In this document: positions 44,771 through 51,607 of the stretch, piece by piece
Position numbering within the stretch: position 1 is the stretch's first letter
Layout: the number at the start of each line of letters is the position of its first letter
From: JAHEZL01 sp964406465
GTDB taxonomy: Bacteria; Bacteroidota; Bacteroidia; Flavobacteriales_C; GCA-002722245
Direction of reading: 5' to 3'
NCBI GenBank assembly: GCA_964406465.1
Contig: CAYORT010000001.1
Span: 1 to 64,000, forward strand
Length of the DNA stretch: 64,000 nucleotides
The notes under the pieces: model-generated
Database searches by the model: none
What the model was told of the DNA's origin: nothing
Seen by the model: only the letters and a program-made list of their open reading frames with translations
Position numbers and translations under genes: made by a program

Positions 44771-46090
44771 TTATTCTACAATTAGCTTCTGTACATTCTG
44801 TCCTATTTTAACAAAATAAAGTCCTGCCGCTAACGAAGAGATATCAATCATTTCTTGATTTTGAGTCAACTGCTTTTCATGCACTACTGCGCCACTTAGT
44901 TCTACGATTTGTAAAGTTGTATTGGCATTCAATTCATTGATGTTAACCACGATGTTTTGTTGCGAGGGGTTTGGATAAATATAAAAGTTAGAAGTTTGCA
45001 ATTCTTCTTCGTTTACGCCAACACCACCAAAGATAGAGGTATAGTTTCGCACAAAACTGTTGGCAGGTGTGGTGGTGCAATTGGCATCTTTTTGTATCGA
45101 CCAGGTCATGAATCCGCCCAAGTCGGGGTAAGCAGATGAATTTTTAAGCGTGTAGATTTCTGGTTTCGGACCAATGCCCATTAGGTATTTCACTGCTCTT
45201 CGCACCTTATTGGTATCGGTGTATTTTCCGCCGGCATTGGCGCAAGAAGGTAATCCTACCGCTACTTTGCTAGCAGGTAAGCCATAAAAATGTTCGTTTT
45301 GCATGCCCGAAAGTTTTACGTCGAATCCTAGTATCACCGCTTCTGTGAGTCCGATAATATAATCAGATGTAGTAGGGTATAAGATTTGTCCGCCCCAACC
45401 ATCTACACCCACCGAATTTCCTGCATTGTACAGTTGCACCATCAACAAGTCCAAGTCATTTCGTAGGGCATCTATGATGGGCAGATACTGTCCGTTACCA
45501 CCATTCACACCAATAGCACCTTGCACATACAAAATTTCGGGAGTCATAGTGAGCAAACATCTTTTGTTGTGGCTGGTTTGGTAGTGACCCAATACTTTTT
45601 TGATGGCATCGATGATATAGACCAAACCAGAATCGGTAGGATTTGCAATGGTAACGTTGGAGAAGGCGAGCGAACTAGTTTCTAGATCGATGTCGATACC
45701 ATCAAAAGGATAATTATCGAGAATGGTATTCATTGTATTTACAAATGTGTCTCGTTGTTTGTAGTCGTCGAGGTAGATTGGATCTGCTGCCCCGCCTATG
45801 CTGAGTAATATTTTTTTGCCTTGATTTTGCAGAGTTTGCATATCGGCTTTAAATGCGTTTACCGAATAAAACCACGGAGCAGTAAATTGCATATTGCAAT
45901 CAGAACCATTGGCTGTGCTTGGGAAAGCAACGTTAATTACATTGTAGCTGGCATTTATTTGAGTGAGCTTAAGATTGGTCCATGTTTCCCAATATCCAAC
46001 CAATGCCGGTTTTGGCAATTGTTGCGCCTTAGAGGGGGCAGATGTAAGGAGAATTAGTAATGTGAGGTAAGGAGTAATTAATTTTTTCAT
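44771..46090 (-). CDS. Secreted GH18 chitinase (chitinase D-like) with T9SS type A sorting domain
   Basis: A 439-residue protein with signal peptide (1-22, ending K-A-Q). The GH18 barrel has the substrate-binding strand K-I-L-L-S-I-G-G (93-100) and the catalytic motif D130-G-I-D133-I-D135-L-E137, in which E137 is the acid. The opening V-G-Y-W-E-T-W and N-A-S-Y-N-V-I-N-V-A-F resemble the chitinase D branch. From about residue 370, I-Y-P-N-P-S-Q-Q-N and D-I-S-S-L-A-A-G-L-Y-F-V-K-I form a type A sorting domain, so it is released or surface-attached through T9SS. A paralogue lies at 54488. Confidence 0.92.
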   Translation of the reverse strand: MKKLITPYLTLLILLTSAPSKAQQLPKPALVGYWETWTNLKLTQINASYNVINVAFPSTANGSDCNMQFTAPWFYSVNAFKADMQTLQNQGKKILLSIGGAADPIYLDDYKQRDTFVNTMNTILDNYPFDGIDIDLETSSLAFSNVTIANPTDSGLVYIIDAIKKVLGHYQTSHNKRCLLTMTPEILYVQGAIGVNGGNGQYLPIIDALRNDLDLLMVQLYNAGNSVGVDGWGGQILYPTTSDYIIGLTEAVILGFDVKLSGMQNEHFYGLPASKVAVGLPSCANAGGKYTDTNKVRRAVKYLMGIGPKPEIYTLKNSSAYPDLGGFMTWSIQKDANCTTTPANSFVRNYTSIFGGVGVNEEELQTSNFYIYPNPSQQNIVVNINELNANTTLQIVELSGAVVHEKQLTQNQEMIDISSLAAGLYFVKIGQNVQKLIVE

Positions 46091-46178
46091 AGTAGCTGTT
46101 TTATAGTGGTATGAACCAATATCTAAACAACTACTTGCGTATAAAAATAGAAGTATTGAAGAAATTACAAATCGATGC

Positions 46179-47180
46179 CTATTTTTTTACCATGCTTGTT
46201 AACGCCTTTACCCACGTATCACTGCTGTTTAGGCTTTCTACTAGTTGTACTTTATCCCCTCCGGCTTCATGAAATATTTCTTGGTATTCTTCACCAATTT
46301 CTACGATAGTTTCCAAACAATCGGCCACGAAAGCAGGAGAAAACATCAATAATTTTTTTGCTCCTTTTGCTGCCAAATCTTTAATAATTTGATCGCTATA
46401 AGGCATGATCCATTGCTCTCTACCTAAACGCGATTGAAAGGCCACTTCATAATGTTCTTTAGGAATACCAATTTTGTCGGCTACTCTACGTGCAGTTTCA
46501 TAAGAGGTAGAGCGGTAGCAGTACTGGCGCGCATCTACGCATTTGGTAATACAATCTTCTTCTCTGCAACCTTCTACCTTACAACCTTTTTGTAAATGGC
46601 GAACGGGCAAGCCATGGAAAGAAAAAATAACTTTATCGTAATCTTTCCAATTGTGCATTTTACCTTTTTCAGCTACTGCATTTAAGAATCCTTCGTGATC
46701 ATAAAACTTACTGATGATGCGCATACTTGGAGTTACTTCCCATTTCGAAACAATTTCCATTAATTTTTGCACAGCAGTACCAGTTGAAGAAGAGGCATAT
46801 TGCGGATACAAAGGAATTACAATAATTTCTTCGTAGGCTTTCTTTTCCATTTCCTTCAAAACACTTTCTAGTGAAGGGTTTTGGTAGCGCATGGCATATT
46901 TTACTTGGTATTCATGTCCCAATTCCTCTTGCAGCTTTTTGGTAAGTTCTACGGTATGAAAAAGTAGAGGAGAACCTTTGTCGGTCCATACTTTTTTATA
47001 AATGGCTGTTGAGTTATTCAATCGATTTGGAATAATGATTCCATTTACTAGCAGTGTGCGTTTCAATGTAGGGTAATCAATTACTCTAGGGTCATTTAAA
47101 AACTCTTTCAGATATCTTTTAACATCTGATTTTTCTGGTTTGTCGGGAGTGCCGAGTTGAACTAAGAGGACTGCTTTCAT
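46179..47180 (-). CDS. hemH: Ferrochelatase HemH
   Basis: A 333-residue enzyme that inserts iron into protoporphyrin or coproporphyrin. It has the start L-L-V-Q-L-G-T-P-D, the F-S-F-H-G-L-P loop with metal-binding H189, and A-D-C-L-E-T-I-V-E-I with active-site E290. Five cysteines at 200, 205, 210, 214 and 221 cluster just after the histidine loop and might bind an iron-sulfur cluster, as in some other bacterial ferrochelatases that carry [2Fe-2S] centres; this is inference. Its ATG overlaps the DUF5615 stop by four bases, so the two are translationally coupled. Confidence 0.93.
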   Translation of the reverse strand: MKAVLLVQLGTPDKPEKSDVKRYLKEFLNDPRVIDYPTLKRTLLVNGIIIPNRLNNSTAIYKKVWTDKGSPLLFHTVELTKKLQEELGHEYQVKYAMRYQNPSLESVLKEMEKKAYEEIIVIPLYPQYASSSTGTAVQKLMEIVSKWEVTPSMRIISKFYDHEGFLNAVAEKGKMHNWKDYDKVIFSFHGLPVRHLQKGCKVEGCREEDCITKCVDARQYCYRSTSYETARRVADKIGIPKEHYEVAFQSRLGREQWIMPYSDQIIKDLAAKGAKKLLMFSPAFVADCLETIVEIGEEYQEIFHEAGGDKVQLVESLNSSDTWVKALTSMVKK

Positions 47181-47530
47181 GAATATTTTCTTTGTCGAAT
47201 ATTTTCTTCTTCAATTACGGTAAACATTCCATTTAATTGAATGGAAGAAGAAATAAGTTCCTTCAACATTAATCCTGCTTGAGGAGGAGTTATTCCTTTA
47301 AATCTATAGAACACAACCGCTGGTGGCTCTATTTGCTTTAATTTAAATATAATTTCACCGTAATCTTTGTCAAAAGTAAGAATAATCAAACGTTGTTCTG
47401 TGGCTAACTTAATTACTTCTAAATCGCTTATACCTGAATATTTTTCTGCAATACTAATTACCTCGTATCCTAAATTTCGAATAACTTCAATACTCGGAAA
47501 AGGGAAATTTTCGTTGGCTAAAAACTTCAT
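47177..47530 (-). CDS. DUF5615 PIN-like toxin-like protein
   Basis: A 117-residue protein of the DUF5615 family (PIN-like nuclease fold). The N terminus M-K-F-L-A-N-E-N-F-P and the central pair S-D-L-E-V-I-K-L-A and T-F-D-K-D-Y-G-E-I are its signatures; acidic residues in the latter are the expected metal ligands. In bacterial genomes such proteins usually follow a DUF433 partner and are treated as putative RNase toxins. Its start overlaps the DUF433 stop by one base and its stop overlaps the hemH start, so both neighbours are coupled to it. Confidence 0.85.
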   Translation of the reverse strand: MKFLANENFPFPSIEVIRNLGYEVISIAEKYSGISDLEVIKLATEQRLIILTFDKDYGEIIFKLKQIEPPAVVFYRFKGITPPQAGLMLKELISSSIQLNGMFTVIEEENIRQRKYS

Positions 47531-47766
47531 TAAGCACTTTTAGGTAAGGGGAAATATAATTCTTGCTGTATACATTCTTTAAGATAGGCATAAACAGCTT
47601 TGATGTCAGCTTCTTTCAAATTAGGATATGATTCCAAAAGCATTGCCTCAGTCCAACCTGAAGACAACAAATCCAAAATCAATTCAACAGAAAGTCTAGT
47701 GCCTTTAATAGTTGGCTTTCCTAATAGAATATCTTTATCGGAAATTATATGTTCTCTCCATTGCAT
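47530..47766 (-). CDS. DUF433 antitoxin-like protein
   Basis: A 78-residue protein from the ATG at 47766 (M-Q-W-R-E-H-I-I-S); the frame extends to 47814 but the extra residues are hydrophobic and atypical. It has the DUF433 pattern I-L-L-G-K-P-T-I-K-G-T-R-L-S-V, a helix-turn-helix-like region, and E-S-Y-P-N-L-K-E-A-D-I-K-A-V-Y-A. DUF433 proteins pair with DUF5615 proteins as putative antitoxins. It shares a TAATG with its partner. Confidence 0.85.
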   Translation of the reverse strand: MQWREHIISDKDILLGKPTIKGTRLSVELILDLLSSGWTEAMLLESYPNLKEADIKAVYAYLKECIQQELYFPLPKSA

Positions 47767-48035
47767 GAGGTAAATGTAAGAAAGATTCTTTTTTGATAAA
47801 AGAGAAAAAATCATAAAATATAATTGCCTGAGTGGGTAGGCACGGGTGGGATTTCTTAATGGTCACATGGAATAATTGAAAATACAACTATTTCATATTG
47901 TGCATGAAAATAAGGAAAATGTATGAACCATGATTTAAAAGATGAAAGGATTGAAAGGATGATTTTTTTTCTGTTCCAGGCGCGTACGTCTACTGACGGA
48001 TTGCCTTTGTAATGTCATTTTCAATGCCTTCCTCA

Positions 48036-48155
48036 CTCTGCTAAGTTTTCAACTTAGCTGAATCTTTTCTTGAAGATTTTATCTTCTTTATATTGCAAGC
48101 TGAAAGCTTGAAGAAAAGATTCAGCAAAGTTACGCTAGCGCTAAACTTAGCAGAG
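48036..48155. repeat. Compound inverted-repeat element of 120 bp
   Basis: CTCTGCTAAGTTT (48036-48048) is the exact complement of 48143-48155. Inside, GCTGAATCTTTTCTT (48057-48071) pairs with 48111-48125. Small hairpins CTAAGTT/AACTTAG (48041-48057) and CAAGCT/AGCTTG (48096-48110) nest within. The nested symmetry fits a small non-autonomous mobile or REP-like element. Confidence 0.7.
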
Positions 48156-48214
48156 AGATGTTCTATAGCACTGCGTTTATATCATTAAAAAATTAAATGA
48201 TTTTATTTCTTGTA

Positions 48215-48236
48215 GAGACGGAAAATTTTCCGTCTC
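48215..48236. repeat. Perfect 22-bp palindrome
   Basis: GAGACGGAAAA (48215-48225) is mirrored exactly by TTTTCCGTCTC (48226-48236). With the preceding TGTA it resembles the TGTAGGGGCG arm at 50443, so both may belong to one family of short dispersed palindromes. Confidence 0.7.
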
Positions 48237-48251
48237 AAAGCGTGGTAATCT

Positions 48252-48289
48252 AGTAATTTCAAATACGCTACGCAAAATCGGAAATTACT
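48252..48289. repeat. Short stem-loop
   Basis: AGTAATTTC (48252-48260) pairs with GAAATTACT (48281-48289) across 20 bases. It lies just before the stop of the DMP19 gene and could also end transcription of that minus-strand gene, though no T-run follows. Confidence 0.45.
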
Positions 48290-48302
48290 GGGTTATATTA
48301 TT

Positions 48303-48929
48303 TTATTGCAAAAATTGCTCGAAATCTTTTCTGTTTTCAAATATGTATTTTTTTCTTTGTTGTTGAATGCTTTCAAGTTTATAAAATTCATCATCAAGCT
48401 CACCCATTTTTTCCATTGAAAGTTCATCATTTTCCCAATATTTATTGAAGACTTCAATCGCTTTTTCTAATAAAATAAGGTGTTCCAAAGCACCAATCAA
48501 ATTGAGACCATTAGTTGCATCGATACTGTATTTATTTTCCGTATTTAGAAAATATTGGTGGAATCCTCCGTTATTAACTTCCATTTCAAGAATATCTATT
48601 GCTACCAATTGTGAAAGTAATTTATTTGGATTTCCTTGTAAAACCGATAATTCACCAAACATTATAATTTTCTCGTCAAATTCTTCGGGAGTTAGAGAAG
48701 AAATTTGCTGCATAAACAATGGCTTGCATTTTAACTCCAGTTCTTTCCTTCTGTTTTGTGAACTTTCTCCGTTAAGCTGTTCAATTTTAAGATGAAGTTG
48801 TAAAAATGCAATTATTGAAGATTTATCATCTTCCAATTCACTTTGATCTAATTTTTCAACGTATTCGAGAGCATCTCTGTAATCTATAAATTTTAGCTCT
48901 CCAATCATTATTTTTGGTTCGTTTTCCAT
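48303..48929 (-). CDS. DMP19 (DUF4375) family protein
   Basis: A 208-residue cytosolic protein from the ATG at 48929 (M-E-N-E-P-K-I). A longer frame to 48959 would begin inside the lpdA terminator hairpin, so I reject it. Residues about 115-200 have the DMP19 signature E-V-N-N-G-G-F-H-Q-Y-F-L-N, named after a DNA-mimic protein; most family members have no known role. The N-terminal half is helical and acidic with no recognised domain. It lies downstream of lpdA beyond a terminator and so may have its own promoter. Confidence 0.75.
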   Translation of the reverse strand: MENEPKIMIGELKFIDYRDALEYVEKLDQSELEDDKSSIIAFLQLHLKIEQLNGESSQNRRKELELKCKPLFMQQISSLTPEEFDEKIIMFGELSVLQGNPNKLLSQLVAIDILEMEVNNGGFHQYFLNTENKYSIDATNGLNLIGALEHLILLEKAIEVFNKYWENDELSMEKMGELDDEFYKLESIQQQRKKYIFENRKDFEQFLQ

Positions 48930-48941
48930 GAAAATTGGTGT

Positions 48942-48971
48942 AAAAAAGGCGTGCATCAATTAATGCACGCC
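48942..48971 (-). terminator. Rho-independent terminator of lpdA
   Basis: Reading the minus strand, GGCGTGCAT (48971-48963) and ATGCACGCC (48956-48948) form a 9-bp GC-rich stem with a six-base loop, followed by a run of T at 48947-48942. It begins 20 bases after the lpdA stop and overlaps possible starts of the downstream gene. Confidence 0.85.
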
Positions 48972-48991
48972 ATCCAATCAGTATTTTTGAG

Positions 48992-50395
48992 TTATATATG
49001 CAACGCTCTCTTCCCCGTAGCATCCAACGCAGCCTCTTTCAACGATTCGGTGAAAGTAGGGTGTGCGTGACTCATACGAGAAATATCTTCTGCAGAAGCA
49101 CGGAATTCCATGGCTACTACAGCTTCGGCGATCATATCGGCGCAACGCGGACCAATCATGTGAACGCCTAAGATTTCATCGGTATCGGCGTGAGCCAACA
49201 CCTTTACAAAACCAAATTCTGCATCCATACTAGCGCGAGCACGTCCGCTTGCTTTAAATGGGAAGTTACCTGCTTTATATGGTGTTTTTGATTCTTTCAA
49301 TTGTTCTTCAGTTTGTCCGACTGCAGCCACCTCAGGCCAAGTGTACACTACACCAGGAATCAAGTTGTAATCGATATGCGGTTTTTGTCCTGCTATTACT
49401 TCAGCTACAAAAACACCTTCTTCTTCAGCTTTGTGCGCCAACATTGCACCTTTCACCACATCACCAATAGCGTAAATGCCAGCAACGTTAGTCTCTAAAT
49501 GATTGTTCACATCGATTCTACCTCTATCGTCCACTTTCACTCCCGCTTTATCTAAACCTAAACCTTCTGTATATGGCTTTCTACCTACAGAGATTAAGCA
49601 GTAGTCACCTTTAAACTCTACTTTTTCACCTTTGTTGTTTTCTGCAACAACTACAGCACCTTTAGCAGATCCTTTAGCAGAAAGAACTTTATGGTTGAAG
49701 AAGAATTCGAAACCTAATTTGGTCAACGCTTTTTGTAATTCTTTACCAAGAGCTTTATCCATTGTAGGAATAATACCGCCAGCGAATTCTACCACTTGTA
49801 CTTTAGCGCCCAAACGAGCGTAAACAGAACCTAACTCTAATCCGATAACACCGCCACCAATAACGATTAAGTTTTTTGGTACTTCAGTTAGGTTTAAAGC
49901 TTCGGTAGAAGTAATCACACGTTTTTTATCGATTTCCATTCCAGGGAAAGCAGCCGGTTTAGAACCTGTAGCGATAATGGTTTTAGAAGTTTCGATGGTT
50001 TCAGTTCCTTTATCGGAAGTGATTTGAATGGTATTTTTATTCACGAAAGAACCCAATCCTTTGTAAACAGTGATTTTGTTCTTTTTCATTAGGAAGTCGA
50101 TACCGCCAGATGTTTGCGCTACCACTTCGCTTTTGCGTTGAATCATTTGTTTCAAATTCACTGCAATACCTTTAACGTCGATACCGTGCTCTTTGAAAGT
50201 ATGTGTAGCATTGTGATAATGCTCAGATGAATCTAAAAGCGCTTTAGATGGAATACACCCTACGTTTAAACAGGTACCTCCCAAAGTGTTGTATTTTTCA
50301 ATGATTGCGGTTTTCATACCCAGTTGTGCACAACGAATTGCTGCCACATATCCCCCAGGGCCAGAACCAATAACTACTACGTCGAATTTGCTCAT
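48992..50395 (-). CDS. lpdA: Dihydrolipoyl dehydrogenase
   Basis: A 467-residue flavoenzyme, the E3 subunit of pyruvate, 2-oxoglutarate, branched-chain 2-oxoacid or glycine complexes. It has FAD-binding G-S-G-P-G-G (10-15), the redox disulfide C42-L-N-V-G-C47, the NAD-binding G-G-G-V-I-G-L-E, and the C-terminal S-H-A-H-P-T-F-T-E with the His-Glu catalytic pair. No other complex subunit is nearby, as is common for E3 genes. A terminator follows the gene, and a large inverted repeat lies between it and the upstream isomerase gene. Confidence 0.96.
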   Translation of the reverse strand: MSKFDVVVIGSGPGGYVAAIRCAQLGMKTAIIEKYNTLGGTCLNVGCIPSKALLDSSEHYHNATHTFKEHGIDVKGIAVNLKQMIQRKSEVVAQTSGGIDFLMKKNKITVYKGLGSFVNKNTIQITSDKGTETIETSKTIIATGSKPAAFPGMEIDKKRVITSTEALNLTEVPKNLIVIGGGVIGLELGSVYARLGAKVQVVEFAGGIIPTMDKALGKELQKALTKLGFEFFFNHKVLSAKGSAKGAVVVAENNKGEKVEFKGDYCLISVGRKPYTEGLGLDKAGVKVDDRGRIDVNNHLETNVAGIYAIGDVVKGAMLAHKAEEEGVFVAEVIAGQKPHIDYNLIPGVVYTWPEVAAVGQTEEQLKESKTPYKAGNFPFKASGRARASMDAEFGFVKVLAHADTDEILGVHMIGPRCADMIAEAVVAMEFRASAEDISRMSHAHPTFTESLKEAALDATGKRALHI

Positions 50396-50442
50396 ATAAT
50401 TTAAGTTTGCCGCTAATTTATAGAAATGATTTGAGGTTTTGA

Positions 50443-50518
50443 TGTAGGGGCGAAAAATCTTTCGCCCTAACTTTAATCAGCAATTATTACAGCGGGCGAA
50501 AGATTTTTCGCCCCTACA
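50443..50518. repeat. Perfect 25-bp inverted repeat between lpdA and the isomerase gene
   Basis: The arm 50443-50467 (begins TGTAGGGGCGAAAAATC) is the exact complement of 50494-50518; 26 bases separate them. Each arm is itself palindromic (GGGCGAAA...TTTCGCCC), so the DNA could form a cruciform or its RNA a long hairpin. It stands 12 bases after the isomerase stop and may end that transcript. It shares its start with the palindrome at 48211. Confidence 0.8.
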
Positions 50519-50530
50519 AGAAAGACGCTT

Positions 50531-51499
50531 TTATTTCAACCCCTCTCTAATCAAATCATGAAAATGTACCATTCCAAAGTAATTGTTGTCGCTATCCACC
50601 ACAATCAATTGCGTGATATTTTTAGCCTCCAACATTTCTAAGCCGCGAATGGCCAATTCATCTTTTTGAATGGTTTTGGGGTTGTGGCCCATAATATCTT
50701 TGGCTTGTAAAGATTGAATATCGCTACCTTTTTCAATCATCCTTCGAATGTCACCATCGGTAATGATACCAGTGATCTTTTCGTTATTTACCACCACCGT
50801 TGCGCCCAAACGCTTAGATGATATCTCGTAAATCACTTCTTTGATAGAAGCGCTTTCTGTGACTTTCGGACAAGCATTTTTAGCTGCAATGGCTTCAAGT
50901 TTTAAGGTAAGCTGTTTGCCTAACGCGCCGCCTGGGTGAAATTTTGCGAAATCTTCGGCAGTGAACCCTTTAAGTTCTAATAAACAAACCGAAATGGCAT
51001 CGCCTATGGCCAATTGCGCTGTAGTGCTGGCTGTGGGCGCCAAATTGATGGTGCACGCCTCTTTTTCTACACCAGTATAAATAAAGAAATCGGCCTCTTT
51101 TGCCAAAACAGAATTTTCATTGCCTGCAAGAGCTATAAGCTTATTGCCACGCGCTTTGAGGAAGGGGATGAGTACTTTGATTTCGGGACTATTACCCGAG
51201 TTGGAAATACAAATTACCACATCGTCATTTTGCACCACTCCAAGGTCGCCGTGAATGGCATCTGCAGCGTGCATAAAAACCGATGGCGTGCCAGTAGAAT
51301 TTAGCGTTGCAACGATTTTTTGGGCAATATTCGCACTTTTTCCAATGCCGGTGATGATTACTCTGCCTTTGCAGTGCAGCAATAATTCAACGGCTTCGAA
51401 GAAGGATGAGCCTATTCTGTTTTTCAATGATATCAATGCATTGGCCTCGATATCCAGCGTGGTTTTAGCACGTTCTATTACCTTTTCTTTGTTTGTCAA
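50531..51499 (-). CDS. kdsD: Arabinose-5-phosphate isomerase (KdsD/KpsF family)
   Basis: A 322-residue isomerase from TTG 51499 (M-T-N-K-E-K-V-I-E-R-A-K), the position fitting the usual family start; a GTG at 51532 would add 11 residues. The SIS domain has G-I-G-K-S (51-55), the catalytic histidine region A-A-D-A-I-H-G-D-L-G and S-N-S-G-N (99-103); K-F-H-P-G-G-A-L-G follows. A CBS pair fills about 205-322. It converts ribulose 5-phosphate to arabinose 5-phosphate for KDO, a core sugar of lipopolysaccharide. It is divergent from recQ, 108 bases away. Confidence 0.92.
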   Translation of the reverse strand: MTNKEKVIERAKTTLDIEANALISLKNRIGSSFFEAVELLLHCKGRVIITGIGKSANIAQKIVATLNSTGTPSVFMHAADAIHGDLGVVQNDDVVICISNSGNSPEIKVLIPFLKARGNKLIALAGNENSVLAKEADFFIYTGVEKEACTINLAPTASTTAQLAIGDAISVCLLELKGFTAEDFAKFHPGGALGKQLTLKLEAIAAKNACPKVTESASIKEVIYEISSKRLGATVVVNNEKITGIITDGDIRRMIEKGSDIQSLQAKDIMGHNPKTIQKDELAIRGLEMLEAKNITQLIVVDSDNNYFGMVHFHDLIREGLK

Positions 51500-51607
51500 A
51501 ACGTTAATTTTTTGCGAAAACCAAATTAACACTTTTCCCGTATTAGAATATATATTATTTTTAATTCTTAATTCACAACCTAAATCAAGGGGATTTATTA
51601 ATTAGTA

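Larger units (their letters stand above)
47767..48302. other. Non-coding gap rich in palindromes
   Basis: The 536 bases between the DUF433 and DMP19 genes contain no convincing gene. They hold three separate inverted-repeat elements (48036-48155, 48215-48236, 48252-48289). The part before 48036 shows only AT-rich sequence without a recognisable gene. Confidence 0.6.

Noticed and set aside
48930..48959. Extended start M-M-H-A-F-F for the DMP19 protein
   Set aside because: These codons lie in the terminator hairpin and T-run of lpdA, so an mRNA starting there would be unlikely; the next ATG is a better start.
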